Assembly: GCF_003234655.2 (NCBI RefSeq)
Contig: NZ_CP126271.1
Coordinates: forward strand, 3,596,001 to 3,660,000
Direction of reading: 5' to 3'
Source of the DNA: Curtobacterium sp. MCLR17_007
GTDB taxonomy: Bacteria > Actinomycetota > Actinomycetes > Actinomycetales > Microbacteriaceae
DNA length: 64,000 nucleotides
This document shows positions 9,129 to 20,281 of the stretch, in pieces; the stretch's first letter is position 1, and each line of letters begins with the position of its first letter. Position numbers and translations under genes: made by a program. The notes beneath the pieces were generated by a model that worked only from the letters and a program-made list of their open reading frames with translations, did no database searches and was not told the DNA's origin.

Positions 9129-10401
9129 CCGCGGACCCCCCGACGGTGGCCGGCGCGGGCATCGTCTCGATCGGGTTGGTGTTCGTGCCGACCGGCGTGT
9201 ACGCCTGCTCCTCGGCCGCTGCGGCGCGGGACCGGGTGATCGCGTCCATCACGGTCTCGACGGTGATCACGCCGCGGAAGGAGTCACGGCGCCCGGTGAC
9301 CAGCGCGGCACCGGCGCTCGAGACGAGCATGGTGTCGAGCGCGTCGTTCAGCGTCGCGGCCTCGCCGACCACGGGCAGGTCCGGCTCGATGCCCTCGGGG
9401 ATGCGGTCGAGGCGCTCGAGCTGACGGCGCGACGGCCACCCGATCGGGCGCTGCCGACGGTCGACGACCACGGCGTGCCCGTGCCCACCGGCCTCGCGCA
9501 TGCGCTGCAGCACGGCCTTCGCCTCCTCGCCGGGCGAGCAGGTGACGGCGTCGACGACCTCGACGTCGCGCACCCGGTTCAGCGTGAGCTGCTTCAGCCC
9601 GGCGCCGGAGCCGATGAAGTTCTCGACGAACTCGTTCGCGGGCTCGGCCAGGATGCGCTCCGGGGTGTCGTACTGCACGATGTGCGCGCCCTCGGAAAAG
9701 ATCACGATCCAGTCGCCCAGCTTCACGGCCTCGTCGAAGTCGTGCGTGACGATCACGATCGTCTTGTGCAGCTCTTCCTGGATGCGCAGGAGCTCGTCCT
9801 GCAGGCGCTGCCGGGTGATCGGGTCGACGGCACCGAAGGGCTCGTCCATCAGCAGCACGGGCGGGTCCGCGGCGAGGGCACGGGCCACGCCCACGCGCTG
9901 CTGCTGCCCGCCGGAGAGCTCACGGGGGAAGCGGTCGCGGTAGGTGTCGGGGTCGAGCGACACCAGGTCGAGGAGCTCGTCCACGCGGGCGGCGATCCGG
10001 TCCTTGGACCACCCGAGCATCTTCGGGACGATCGCGATGTTCGCCGCGACGGTCATGTGCGGGAAGAGCCCGCCGGCCTGGATCACGTAGCCCATCCGCC
10101 GACGGAGCTCGTCGCCGTCGATGGCGGTCACGTCGTCGTCGCCCACCACGATCCGGCCCTCGGTGGGCTCGATCAGGCGGTTGATCATCTTGAGCGTCGT
10201 CGTCTTGCCGCAGCCCGAGGGGCCGACGAGCATGACGATCTTGCCGGCCGGGATCTCGAGCGTGATGCCGTCGACGGCGGGCTTCGACTGCCCGGCGTAC
10301 CGCTTGGTGACGGTGTCGAGCAAGATGCTGCGGCCCGTGACGTCGCCGTCGGCGGCCACGGGTGCGTCGGTGGTGGACATGGGTGCGTCAGTGCTGGACA
10401 C
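9121..10401 (-). CDS. Osmoprotectant ABC transporter ATPase with CBS domains
   Basis: A 426-residue ATPase: Walker A GPSGCGKTT at about 60-68, signature LSGGQQQRVG, Walker B VLLMDEPFGAVDP, then a C-terminal region (about 270-395) with two CBS-like units that in OpuA-type ATPases sense ionic strength. The translation starts at GTG 10401, which has GAGGT five bases upstream and overlaps the previous gene by 14 bases. A second start, ATG 10380, lies in a near-perfect duplicate of the first 21 bases but has no ribosome binding site. Confidence 0.92.
   Translation of the reverse strand: MSSTDAPMSTTDAPVAADGDVTGRSILLDTVTKRYAGQSKPAVDGITLEIPAGKIVMLVGPSGCGKTTTLKMINRLIEPTEGRIVVGDDDVTAIDGDELRRRMGYVIQAGGLFPHMTVAANIAIVPKMLGWSKDRIAARVDELLDLVSLDPDTYRDRFPRELSGGQQQRVGVARALAADPPVLLMDEPFGAVDPITRQRLQDELLRIQEELHKTIVIVTHDFDEAVKLGDWIVIFSEGAHIVQYDTPERILAEPANEFVENFIGSGAGLKQLTLNRVRDVEVVDAVTCSPGEEAKAVLQRMREAGGHGHAVVVDRRQRPIGWPSRRQLERLDRIPEGIEPDLPVVGEAATLNDALDTMLVSSAGAALVTGRRDSFRGVITVETVMDAITRSRAAAAEEQAYTPVGTNTNPIETMPAPATVGGSADD
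10360..10401. repeat. 21-bp tandem duplication containing the start codon
   Basis: Positions 10360-10380 and 10381-10401 differ at three of 21 bases. Each copy carries a potential start (ATG at 10380, GTG at 10401) and encodes STTDAP / SSTDAP. The duplication therefore doubled the first seven codons of the ATPase gene. Confidence 0.8.
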
Positions 10402-11035
10402 GGATACCTCGCGAGGTGGTCAGACGGCCGAGGCCGAGGAGGAGCAGGTCGAGGACGAGGGCGAGCAGGACGACACCGACCACACCCACCACGACGGAGT
10501 TGAGCGCGTTGGCACCGCCGAGTCGCGACAGGCCGGAGAAGATGAAGCCGCCGAGCCCCGGGCCGAGCGCGTAGGCGGCGACCGCGGCCACGCCCATCAC
10601 CATCTGCGCGGAGACGCGCACGCCGGTGAGGATGATCGGCCACGCCATCGGCAGTTCGACCTGCACGAGCGTGCGGAACCGACCCATGCCGATGCCGCGG
10701 GCCGACTCGACGACGGCAGGGGAGATCTCGCTCAGCCCGACGACCGCGTTGCGCAGGATCGGCAGGGCGGCGAAGAAGGTGATCGTCACCACGGACGGCA
10801 CGACGCCGAACCCGAGCGGGACGAGCAGCAGGCCGATCACGGCGAACGACGGCAGCGTCAACCCGATGGTCGACACCTCGTTCGCGACGGACCGGAAGCG
10901 CGGGCTGCGGTAGACGAGTGCTGCGAGCACCACGGCGATGACGGTGGCGAGCACGGTGCACTGGACGACCAGTGAGAAGTGCTGCCACGACGCGAACCAG
11001 ATCTGGCTCCATCGCTCCACGACGTACTGGAACAC
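10388..11035 (-). CDS. Osmoprotectant ABC transporter permease (OpuBD/OpuCD-like)
   Basis: A 215-residue permease, the first gene of the operon. About six membrane helices are seen, with the EAA-type loop VVESARGIGMGRFRTLVQVELPMAWP near 105-130. The start is GTG 11035, supported by an AGAGGA element about nine bases upstream. The stop lies inside the start region of the ATPase gene (14-base overlap). The order permease-ATPase-permease-binding protein with three overlaps implies one polycistronic mRNA, expected to be induced by osmotic stress (family knowledge). Confidence 0.92.
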   Translation of the reverse strand: MFQYVVERWSQIWFASWQHFSLVVQCTVLATVIAVVLAALVYRSPRFRSVANEVSTIGLTLPSFAVIGLLLVPLGFGVVPSVVTITFFAALPILRNAVVGLSEISPAVVESARGIGMGRFRTLVQVELPMAWPIILTGVRVSAQMVMGVAAVAAYALGPGLGGFIFSGLSRLGGANALNSVVVGVVGVVLLALVLDLLLLGLGRLTTSRGIRVQH

Positions 11036-11117
11036 CGGGACGGGCTCCTCTCGGGTCGGCAGTCCTGCCCACGGAACGGGGCACGAACGTCGCCAAAGCT
11101 AGCCATCGCACGCGGTA

Positions 11118-11127
11118 GTTGTACAAC
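11118..11127. promoter_or_regulatory. GTTGTACAAC palindrome upstream of osmoprotectant operon
   Basis: A perfect 10-base palindrome 83 bases upstream of the first gene of the operon. TGTACAACC also occurs at 23371-23379 before the M23 peptidase gene. It could be a regulator site, but ten bases is short and the evidence is weak. Confidence 0.3.
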
Positions 11128-11242
11128 CGCAAAGGTCCGGAGCGCGCTCGACGCTGCTCGCGACGATCACGAGAAGCCCAGGTCAGCGGCTGTTGTCCGC
11201 AGCAACCCTGGGAGAACGGTAACGATCCGGCTGGGGACCCCG

Positions 11243-11962
11243 CTACAGCCCAGCGCTCCGCAGGCCCGCCTGTTCCGCGATGCCGACCAGGTGCTCCCGC
11301 CAGTCCTGCCACGCAGCGGGCGACCGGTCCGCCAGGTTGCCGTCGCCGTCGCCCGCCAGCCCGTCGAGCATCTCGCGGACGATGTCGACGTGTCCCGCAT
11401 GCCGTGCAGTCTCGTACGCCATGTGCACCAGGACCCGGTGCAGCGTCACGTCGCGCACTTCCTCCGGCCACCACGGGACGACCCCGCGGGCGTCGAGGTC
11501 GAGCGCCGCGATGGTGGCGTCGGCGTGCGCGGCGCTGGCGTGGTGGAAGGCGACGACGTCGGCCACGGTCTCGTCGAGCGTCGCGTACATGTCGGCATCG
11601 GGGGCCGCACCCTCGCGCATCCAGGGCGGCAGGTCCGGGAACGGACGCCCGAACACCGCCCCGAAGTACTCCACCTGCACCGATGCCACGTGCTTGACCA
11701 CGCCGAGGACGTTCGTGCCGGTCGGCGTGACCGGCCACCGAGCCTGGCGCTCCGCGAGCCCGTCGAGCTTGCCGACCAGTGCTGCCCGGTGCTTCTGCAG
11801 GTACCGGTGCAGGGTCGACTTCACGGTGGCGGCGTCGGTCACCGGCCGCGTCCCCTCGTCCGACAGCCGGGCGTTCCCGATGCCGGCGAGGGTGTCGCCG
11901 TGCACCGCCGACCGCACTGCCGGCACGTCGTCGGGCACGGGGGAGTCGACAGCGGGGCTCAT
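11243..11962 (-). CDS. DinB-family protein (DUF664-like)
   Basis: A 239-residue protein whose body (about 40-235) is a DinB/YfiT-like four-helix bundle: LHRYLQKHRAALVGKLDGL, then HVASVQVEYFGAVFG, HADATIAALD and HRVLVHMAYETARHAGHVDIVREMLDG, with the metal-ligand-type histidines of the superfamily. Relatives bind divalent metal and act in thiol transfer or stress responses. The start at 11962 overlaps the upstream stop as ATGA. An alternative GTG at 11842 would remove a 40-residue low-homology N-terminus. Confidence 0.82.
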   Translation of the reverse strand: MSPAVDSPVPDDVPAVRSAVHGDTLAGIGNARLSDEGTRPVTDAATVKSTLHRYLQKHRAALVGKLDGLAERQARWPVTPTGTNVLGVVKHVASVQVEYFGAVFGRPFPDLPPWMREGAAPDADMYATLDETVADVVAFHHASAAHADATIAALDLDARGVVPWWPEEVRDVTLHRVLVHMAYETARHAGHVDIVREMLDGLAGDGDGNLADRSPAAWQDWREHLVGIAEQAGLRSAGL

Positions 11963-12570
11963 GCTCCCGATCGTGCCACCGTCCGCTCGCGGACGTGCTC
12001 CGACTCGGTCACCGCGACGCGTTCCGCCGTCAGCAGGAGTCCGGCGACGTCCGCGGAGGTCCGCGACGGTGCGTCGTTCCAGCTCGTCAGGTCACGCACA
12101 CGGCCCATCCGGACGTCGGGTGCGGGGCACCAGAGCACCGGTGCGCCCTCGTCGGCTGCCAGCGCGTGCCACACCACGTCGAGGGCGCGCTGCACCGGCT
12201 GCGAGTGGACGGCATGCGGGCCCCCTGCGGCGTAGACCACCGCGCCGACCAGGCACGCCCCGACGAGCGGGCGTCCGGCGACGTCCATCGCGGCGGCGCT
12301 CGACGCCTTGCGGGTCCGGCCCTTCTCGTCGACGTAGGCGAACCACGCGTGCTGGATCCAGCCGCGTTCGATCACCGCGCGAGCACCGGAGAGCAGGCGC
12401 TCGAGGTCGGCGAGCTCGAGCAGCTCGGCTTCGGCACGGCGGACCCGGGCAGCGGCACGGCGGGCCGCGAGACGGTCGAGGAGACCGCGGACGCCGGAGC
12501 GGGCGGGCGCGGAGGAGGAGGGAGCGGCGTCGGTGTCGACGTCGTGCTGGACGCGGAACTCGAGGGTCAT
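11959..12570 (-). CDS. Hypothetical protein, DUF6197-like
   Basis: A 203-residue soluble protein. An alanine/arginine-rich N-terminal helix (about 25-50) is followed by ARAVIERGWIQHAWF, then GACLVGAVVYA, and a C-terminal LTSWNDAPSRTSADVAGLLL. This order (RGW...CL.GA...WND..RT..DV) matches my memory of actinobacterial DUF6197 proteins; no function is known to me. A clear GGAGGGG ribosome binding site lies five bases before the ATG. It is translationally coupled to the DinB gene downstream. Confidence 0.65.
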   Translation of the reverse strand: MTLEFRVQHDVDTDAAPSSSAPARSGVRGLLDRLAARRAAARVRRAEAELLELADLERLLSGARAVIERGWIQHAWFAYVDEKGRTRKASSAAAMDVAGRPLVGACLVGAVVYAAGGPHAVHSQPVQRALDVVWHALAADEGAPVLWCPAPDVRMGRVRDLTSWNDAPSRTSADVAGLLLTAERVAVTESEHVRERTVARSGA

Positions 12571-12630
12571 CAGGCCCCTCCGATCTTCACGTGCACGGAT
12601 TGGTGTGGAGTGACGATAACCCCGTTCTCG

Positions 12631-13506
12631 TCACCCGTCGAGAGCCGCTGCCATCCCGCGCACACCGACGGTCCGGAACGCGCGGTCGTCGCTGGTCCAC
12701 AGGGCCGATGCGATGGACACGGCCCAGCCGCGGGCCCGCATCCGGGTCGCGTCGTCGACCGCGACGCGCTCCAGGAAGACGGCCCGTGCCTCCCGGTCGA
12801 GCGTCAGCCAGGCGGTGGCGAGGTCGACGGCGGGGTCGCCGGCCGTGACGTCGCCGAAGTCCACGACCGCCGACAGGCGGTCGCCGTCCGGTCCGGGTTC
12901 GACGAGCACGTTGAACGGGTGCAGGTCGCCGTGCACCCAGACGGGAGGCCCGGCGTGCGTCGGTGCGGACGCCGCGGTCCGCCAGAGGGCGGCCAACTCC
13001 GGAGCCCGGGGCACGTCCTCCGACCGCAGCCGGTGCAGGACGGCGTCCGTCCGGGTGGCGAGGGGCACCGCGCGGACCGGGTTCACCGGGGCGTCCGACG
13101 GCGCCGGGACGTGGAGCAGGCGGACGAACGCGGCGAGCGCCTCGGCCAGGACGACGCCGCCGAGCCGTTCACCCACCACCGTCCCCGGCAGCCAGGGCAC
13201 GACGCTCCACGACCAGGGGTAGCCGAGCGCCGGACGGCCGGTGCGGACGGGCGCGGGCACGGGGACGACGGCGGCGACCTGCCGGGCCAGCTCGGGGAGC
13301 CATCGCTGCTCGTGCTCGACGAGCTCGGCGGCGGCCGAACGGCGGGGGAGTCGGACGGCCAGCGTGTCCCCGAGGCGGACGATCACGTTGTCCCACCCGT
13401 TGGCGGCGACCGTGAGCGGCAGCGCGGCGAGGTCGGGGTGCTGGTCGGCCAGGAGCGCGCGCACCAGGGTCGCGTCGACGGTGTGCTCGGCGGCGGGTGT
13501 CGGCAT
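12631..13506 (-). CDS. Aminoglycoside phosphotransferase-family kinase
   Basis: A 291-residue protein with the APH/choline-kinase fold. The catalytic Brenner motif is VHGDLHPFNVLV (Asp catalytic, Asn metal ligand), followed about 20 residues later by the metal-binding DFGD in VVDFGDVTAGDPAVDLA. The N-lobe NGWDNVIVRLGDTLAVRLPRR carries the nucleotide-binding strands. Substrate cannot be read from sequence; many chromosomal members are not resistance enzymes. A TACCCT -10 box (13513-13518, minus strand) stands six bases before the ATG, indicating a leaderless message. Confidence 0.88.
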   Translation of the reverse strand: MPTPAAEHTVDATLVRALLADQHPDLAALPLTVAANGWDNVIVRLGDTLAVRLPRRSAAAELVEHEQRWLPELARQVAAVVPVPAPVRTGRPALGYPWSWSVVPWLPGTVVGERLGGVVLAEALAAFVRLLHVPAPSDAPVNPVRAVPLATRTDAVLHRLRSEDVPRAPELAALWRTAASAPTHAGPPVWVHGDLHPFNVLVEPGPDGDRLSAVVDFGDVTAGDPAVDLATAWLTLDREARAVFLERVAVDDATRMRARGWAVSIASALWTSDDRAFRTVGVRGMAAALDG

Positions 13507-13519
13507 CGGGTCAGGGTAG

Positions 13520-13560
13520 TGCGCGCCCCCGCCCGCCGTCCCCGCGAACGGGGGCGTGCA
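13520..13560. promoter_or_regulatory. GC-rich inverted repeat upstream of the kinase gene
   Basis: Arms 13520-13531 (TGCGCGCCCCCG) and 13549-13560 pair at 11 of 12 positions across a 17-base spacer. It lies just upstream of the -10 box of the kinase gene and before the promoter of the gene at 13684. An operator or a hairpin is possible. Confidence 0.35.
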
Positions 13561-13683
13561 GATGGTGAGGACTGCTTGGTATTTTCTCAGCATCGGTCGC
13601 GTGGGCTCGTTGGGGGGGCTCACGACCCGAGAGCGGCAACGCTCACCGGCGCTCGTCAGGCACGGTGTCCTACGGTTCCCGGC

Positions 13684-14121
13684 ATGGACGGATGGCGGAA
13701 CCCGGTGCGCTGGGCACGGACGGGGCGGTGGCTCCTGGTGCCGATCGCGGTGCTCGACTGGTTCGCGCTCGTGCCCCAGGGTGCCTTCGTCGCCGCGTTC
13801 GCCGTCGCGGTGGTCGGGCTCGCGGCCGTCGCCGCTGCGCTCGTCGTGCGGATGCTGCGCGGCCGCCGCGGTGCGATGGCCGCACTCGGCGTCGTGATGC
13901 TGCTCGGGGGACTCGCCTGGTTCGTCCTCGACCCGTTCCCCGGGTCCTTCCCGCTGATCGACGCCTGGTGGCCGGACGCCGTCACACAGCCGCAGCACGT
14001 CGGCAGCGCCTACTGGCAGCTGGCCGGGCTCGGCATCGAGCTGTGCGCGTTCGGGCTGCTCGGGACGCTGCTGGTCGCCGCGCTCACCCGACCGGTCGGC
14101 GGGTCAGCACCGCGACGGTGA
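13684..14121 (+). CDS. Hypothetical membrane protein
   Basis: A 145-residue integral membrane protein with four predicted helices: about 18-36 (WLLVPIAVLDWFALVPQG), 38-58 (AAFAVAVVGLAAVAAALVV), 66-84 (AALGVVMLLGGLAWFVL) and 115-136 (LAGLGIELCAFGLLGTLLVA). The segment between helices 3 and 4 (DPFPGSFPLIDAWWPD) is tryptophan- and proline-rich. I recognise no family. TACGGT lies seven bases before the ATG (leaderless). Its last 38 bases overlap the end of the convergent phosphatase gene. Confidence 0.75.
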   Translation: MDGWRNPVRWARTGRWLLVPIAVLDWFALVPQGAFVAAFAVAVVGLAAVAAALVVRMLRGRRGAMAALGVVMLLGGLAWFVLDPFPGSFPLIDAWWPDAVTQPQHVGSAYWQLAGLGIELCAFGLLGTLLVAALTRPVGGSAPRR

Positions 14122-15241
14122 CGTCGGCGTCCGGCGCCGTCGGCAGCAGCGCCAGGGCACGGTCCGCGAAGTCCGGGCCCGCGTCGACGGCGAGCGTGGC
14201 CACGGCGTCGATGTCCGGGAGACCGTCGAGTGCGAACACGCCGTCGGTGAAGAGCACGAGCCGGTCACCGGGCTCGAGGGTCCCCTCGACGTGCGTGCGC
14301 GCCGACCCCCGCTGCAGGCCGATCGGCAGGTCGAGCGTGCGCAGGACCGTGTGCGTGCCGTCCGCACCCAGGTGCAGCGCCAGGCCGTGCCCCGCGTCGA
14401 CGAACACCATCCGTCCGGTGTCGGGTTCGACCCGCACCTGGAACAGCGACCCGACGGCTCCCGACGCGGCGAGGTCGTCGCCGATCTGGGTCTCGAGCGC
14501 CGGACCGTCCGACCCGAGTTCGACGTCGGTGCGCGCCACGACGGCCGACCTGATCGTCGACGCGAGCAGGGCAGCCGCGCGACCCGCAGCCGACACGGAC
14601 CCGATCGTCAGGCGCAGCGTGCCGTCCGCGGCGAGGCGCCAGTCGGCGACGTCCCCGGATGACTCGCGTGCCGACGTCACCACCTGCAGGTCGTGGCCGG
14701 GGACCTCGACCGGGTCGGGCGTCATCCCGGCCAGGACCCTGCGGACCCGGTCCAGGTCCATCGCGTGTCCGAGCTCGCGCTCCGCCCAGCGCGCCAGGTC
14801 CGTCAGGAGCTCGAGTTCCTCGGCGGACAGGTCGCGGGGCTCGGCGTCCATGATGCAGAGCGTGCCGACCTGCGTCCCGTCGGGCATCGACAACGGGGCG
14901 CCCGCGTAGAAGCGGATGCCCTGCTCGCGGACCGCCGCCATGTCCTTGAACCGCGGGTCGAGTGTGGCGTCGCGGACCGTCACCGGGCCGTCGTGCATGA
15001 CGGTCACCGAGCAGAAGACCTGGTCGGACGGGGCACTGCCCCCCTGCTGCCACCCCTGCGTCGACTGCGCGGTGACGACGTCGTGGTGCACGAGGTTGAG
15101 GAAGCTCAACGGGACCCCGAACGCCTGCTGCGTCATGCGGGTGATCCGGTCGAAGCGCTCCTCGGGACCGCTGCCGAGGATGCCGAGGGCCTCGACGGCA
15201 GCGGTCCTGCGGGTGGAACTCTGATCCGTGGTGGTGGTCAC
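14084..15241 (-). CDS. GAF-domain PP2C-type (SpoIIE-like) phosphatase
   Basis: A 385-residue signalling protein. The GAF domain (about 25-160) contains [17 protein letters not shown] and [17 protein letters not shown], as in light or redox sensor GAFs. A C-terminal PP2C/SpoIIE domain (about 185-380) contains [10 protein letters not shown] and [13 protein letters not shown]. The first acidic metal motif of the phosphatase domain is poorly conserved. Members dephosphorylate anti-anti-sigma factors. The GTG start overlaps the ThuA gene stop as GTGA (15238-15241), an unusual coupling of a stress-signalling phosphatase to sugar-type enzymes. Confidence 0.82.
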   Translation of the reverse strand: MTTTTDQSSTRRTAAVEALGILGSGPEERFDRITRMTQQAFGVPLSFLNLVHHDVVTAQSTQGWQQGGSAPSDQVFCSVTVMHDGPVTVRDATLDPRFKDMAAVREQGIRFYAGAPLSMPDGTQVGTLCIMDAEPRDLSAEELELLTDLARWAERELGHAMDLDRVRRVLAGMTPDPVEVPGHDLQVVTSARESSGDVADWRLAADGTLRLTIGSVSAAGRAAALLASTIRSAVVARTDVELGSDGPALETQIGDDLAASGAVGSLFQVRVEPDTGRMVFVDAGHGLALHLGADGTHTVLRTLDLPIGLQRGSARTHVEGTLEPGDRLVLFTDGVFALDGLPDIDAVATLAVDAGPDFADRALALLPTAPDADVTVAVLTRRPVG

Positions 15242-15990
15242 CCGTCCTGTCTACCCGCACCCGGAGCCAGGAACCAGTCCCGAGGGTGGGGGTCGGCGCT
15301 CAGTGTCCGGCGGGGCGTCGTCGGGGCTGCCCAGCCGGCCGCGTTCGCCAGGACCCGCTGGATGTCGGCGTGGTGGTACACCGGGTACTCCTGGTCGCCG
15401 GGCGAGAAGTAGAACACCCGTCCGCGACCGCGGCGGTAGGCGACACCGGAGCGGAAGACCTCGCCGCCGGCGAACGTCGACAGGAAGACCTCTTCGTCGG
15501 GTCGGGGGATGTCGAAGTACTCGCCGTACATCTCCTGCCGGTCGATGACGATCGGGTGCGGCACGCCCTCGGCGATCGGGTGCTCGGGCGCCGTGGTCCA
15601 CACCAGCTCGCGCTCCCCGTCGTTGCGCCACTTCAGCGAGCACGTGGTGCCCATCAGCCACTTGAAGGGCTTCGAGTAGTGCCCGGAGTGCAGCACCACG
15701 AGGCCCATGCCGGCGTGGACGGCGTCGACCACGCGCTGCACGACCTCGTCGGCGACCTGGTCGTGCGCGACGTGCCCCCACCAGAACAGGACGTCGGTGG
15801 CGTCCAGGCGTTCCTGCGTCAGCCCGTGCTCGGGCTCCTGCAGCGTCGCGGTCGTGACGTCGGCATCGGGGTGGTGCTGGCGCAGCGCGTCCGCGACCAC
15901 GGTGTGGATGCCGTTCGGGTAGTGCCCGAGGACGATCTCGTCCCCGCGGCTCTCGTGCACGTTCTCGTTCCAGACGACGATGTTGGTCAC
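15238..15990 (-). CDS. ThuA domain-containing protein
   Basis: A 250-residue ThuA-like protein of the glutamine-amidotransferase fold. It starts [14 protein letters not shown] and contains [34 protein letters not shown] and a conserved [14 protein letters not shown]. ThuA proteins act with Gfo/Idh oxidoreductases in trehalose and other sugar utilisation, forming 3-keto intermediates. The GTG at 15990 is chosen because GGAGGTGTAGGC places a strong ribosome binding site before it. It starts two bases after the oxidoreductase stop. Confidence 0.9.
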   Translation of the reverse strand: MTNIVVWNENVHESRGDEIVLGHYPNGIHTVVADALRQHHPDADVTTATLQEPEHGLTQERLDATDVLFWWGHVAHDQVADEVVQRVVDAVHAGMGLVVLHSGHYSKPFKWLMGTTCSLKWRNDGERELVWTTAPEHPIAEGVPHPIVIDRQEMYGEYFDIPRPDEEVFLSTFAGGEVFRSGVAYRRGRGRVFYFSPGDQEYPVYHHADIQRVLANAAGWAAPTTPRRTLSADPHPRDWFLAPGAGRQDG

Positions 15991-15992
15991 GC

Positions 15993-17096
15993 CTACACCT
16001 CCACTTCGTGCCCGGCAGCCGCGGACGCGTAGATCGCGTCGACGACACGGCTCCGGTGCAGTGCGAACTCCCCGTGGTGGCCGTCGTGCAGGCCGCTCCG
16101 GATCGTCGCGATGAACTCCTCGATGACGCGCTGGTGGTGCCCGGACGGCACCTGGACGGCGGGACGGGTGACCGTCGGCACGCCCTGCTCGTCCGAGTAC
16201 AGCGTCACGGTGCCCTCGGTCGCGTAGTCGCGGACGAAGAGGCGTGCGCCGCCGGTCGACCCGAGCAGCTCGACCTCGATGTCCTCGGCGTCCTTCGAGT
16301 AGCTGGCCCACGAGGCCTGCAGCTGCAGGCTCGACCCGTCGTCGAAGCGCAGCAGGGCGCTCGCGAAGTCCTCGACGTCGAACGGGCGACCGGTCGCGGC
16401 GGAGACCGGCGTGCGGGCACTGCCACCACGGCCGGCGCTGCCGAGCTCGTTGTACGCCACGGCGCTCGCCGTGACCACCCGGGGTTCGCCCATCAGGTGC
16501 AGCGCGATGTCGAGCACGTGGGAGCCGAGGTCGATGAGCGGACCGCCGCCCGCCGTCTCCTTGTTCGCGAACCAGCTCTGGATGCCGGGGATGCCGGCAC
16601 GGCGCAGCCAGCTGGCACGGGCGTGGTAGACGTGGCCGAGCGGGTCGCCCTGGGCCAGGTGGTTCGCCAGGAACTGCACGTCGGCGCGGCGCCGGTGGTT
16701 GTAGGCGACCTCGAGCACCCGGTCGTTCTCGACCGCGGCGTCCACCATCTCCTGCGCCTGGTCGCCGGTCGTGGCGAGGGGCTTCTCGCAGAAGACGTGC
16801 TTGCCCGACGTCAGCGCGGCCACCGCGATCGGGTGGTGCAGGGAGTTCGGCACGCCGATCGACACGATGTCGAGGTCGTCGCGGGCGACCAGGTCCTGCC
16901 AGTCCTCGTACCGGTTCGGCACGTGCCGGGACTCGGCGAGCTCCGCCAGGCGGGCCGGTTCCTGCCCCGCGAGTGCCACCACCTCGACTCCGGGCAGGGC
17001 CGTGTAGGCATCGAGGTGGGTGGTCCCGGCGAACCCGAGCCCCACCACCCCGACTCGGAGCGTGCGGGTCGGATCCGTCGTCGTGTTGGTCGTCAT
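15993..17096 (-). CDS. Gfo/Idh/MocA-family oxidoreductase
   Basis: A 367-residue NAD(P)-dependent sugar or inositol dehydrogenase-like enzyme. The Rossmann motif [14 protein letters not shown] is near residues 15-28, and the family signature [12 protein letters not shown] contains the catalytic Lys. The C-terminal alpha/beta domain has [21 protein letters not shown], with the His of the active site. The start at 17096 is preferred over 17102, because GGAGG at 17104-17108 is seven bases from the former and only one from the latter. It heads the operon with ThuA and the GAF-PP2C gene. Confidence 0.92.
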   Translation of the reverse strand: MTTNTTTDPTRTLRVGVVGLGFAGTTHLDAYTALPGVEVVALAGQEPARLAELAESRHVPNRYEDWQDLVARDDLDIVSIGVPNSLHHPIAVAALTSGKHVFCEKPLATTGDQAQEMVDAAVENDRVLEVAYNHRRRADVQFLANHLAQGDPLGHVYHARASWLRRAGIPGIQSWFANKETAGGGPLIDLGSHVLDIALHLMGEPRVVTASAVAYNELGSAGRGGSARTPVSAATGRPFDVEDFASALLRFDDGSSLQLQASWASYSKDAEDIEVELLGSTGGARLFVRDYATEGTVTLYSDEQGVPTVTRPAVQVPSGHHQRVIEEFIATIRSGLHDGHHGEFALHRSRVVDAIYASAAAGHEVEV

Positions 17097-17345
17097 CGAC
17101 ATGCCTCCGACGCTACCCGAGGCTCGGGTCGAATCGATACGACCTCCGGCGTGTCATCGCCTCCGCGCGTCGCGAGGTCGCACGACGCGTCGCGCACGTC
17201 CCGCGACGTCGCGCACCCTGTCGCCCGCGTGCTCGACGGCCGGCGGAACGTGCGACGTGGGCCGATGACGTGCGGCTCGTCGTGCGGCGCCGGAGCCCTG
17301 CCCGAGCGCGGAGCATTCCCAACCACGGTCCGGGACGATGGACGC

Positions 17346-17804
17346 ATGACGCCTCGATCCCTGTTCCGCGCACTGGCGGTCGCCGAACTCGTGACCTGGA
17401 CGATGCTGCTGGTCGGCATGCTCATGAAGTACGCGATGGGCCTCGGTGACCTGCCCGTGCGGATCGGCGGCAGCGTGCACGGGTTCGTCTTCCTGGCGTA
17501 CCTCGTGGTGGCCACGGTCGTCGCAGTGAACCAGCGCTGGTCGTTCGGCGCCACGGTGCTCGCGTGGGTCAGTGCGATCGTGCCCTACACGACGCTGCCG
17601 TTCGAGCTCGGGGTCGCCCGCCGCGGCATGCTCGACGGTCCCTGGCGCCGCTCGGGCGACGGCGGTCGTCACCCGGGGTTCCTCGACCGACTGCTCTTCG
17701 CCGTGGTCGCGCACCCGTTCGTCGCCGCGCTGATCGGCGTGGTCCTGGTCGCACTCGTGTTCGCCGTCCTGCTGACGATCGGTCCGCCGGTCCCGTCCCG
17801 CTGA
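17346..17804 (+). CDS. DUF3817 membrane protein
   Basis: A 152-residue membrane protein of the DUF3817 family: FRALAVAELVTWTMLLVGMLMKYAM in the first helix, then GSVHGFVFLAYLVV with the conserved VHG, and YTTLPFELGVARR in the third segment. A C-terminal extra helix (about 120-147, FVAALIGVVLVALVFAVLL) extends beyond the core family. Function is unknown; some relatives are described as integral membrane proteins near sugar transporters. GACGAT six bases before the ATG is a weak -10 box. Confidence 0.85.
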   Translation: MTPRSLFRALAVAELVTWTMLLVGMLMKYAMGLGDLPVRIGGSVHGFVFLAYLVVATVVAVNQRWSFGATVLAWVSAIVPYTTLPFELGVARRGMLDGPWRRSGDGGRHPGFLDRLLFAVVAHPFVAALIGVVLVALVFAVLLTIGPPVPSR

Positions 17805-17904
17805 CCGCAGCGCGCACGCTCGGCCAACCGTCGCATCCACCTCCTGAGGTTCCACGACTCGCCGCTCAGTTCCGCCCCGGTTCCGCAGACGACCGGTGCG
17901 GGCG

Positions 17905-17934
17905 CTCGAGGTTCCGTAATTACGGAACCTCGAG
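17905..17934. repeat. Perfect 30-bp palindrome with AT-rich centre
   Basis: Arm 17905-17919 (CTCGAGGTTCCGTAA) is followed directly by its exact reverse complement at 17920-17934. GAGGTTCC also occurs upstream at 17847-17854, and shorter GTTCC pieces lie between. It stands just downstream of the icd terminator in the DUF3817/icd convergent gap. With no loop it is better suited to protein binding or cruciform formation than to termination. Confidence 0.7.
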
Positions 17935-17958
17935 GTGCGTGAGTGGGCCCCAGGACGG

Positions 17959-17996
17959 ACGGGAGGCCCGGTGCCAGCTGGCACCGGGCCTCCCGT
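17959..17996. terminator. Inverted-repeat terminator of icd
   Basis: A 38-base perfect palindrome (arm ACGGGAGGCCCGGTGCCAG, 17959-17977) begins 17 bases after the stop codon of the isocitrate dehydrogenase gene. It is a member of the gene-end repeat family. Confidence 0.8.
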
Positions 17997-18012
17997 TCGT
18001 CGCGTCTCGCGC

Positions 18013-20223
<2,211 letters not shown>

Positions 20224-20281
20224 GCTGGCGGGTACTCCCTTGTTCGCGCGTCGGTGGCTCCACGCTACTCGCGGTGAGCAT

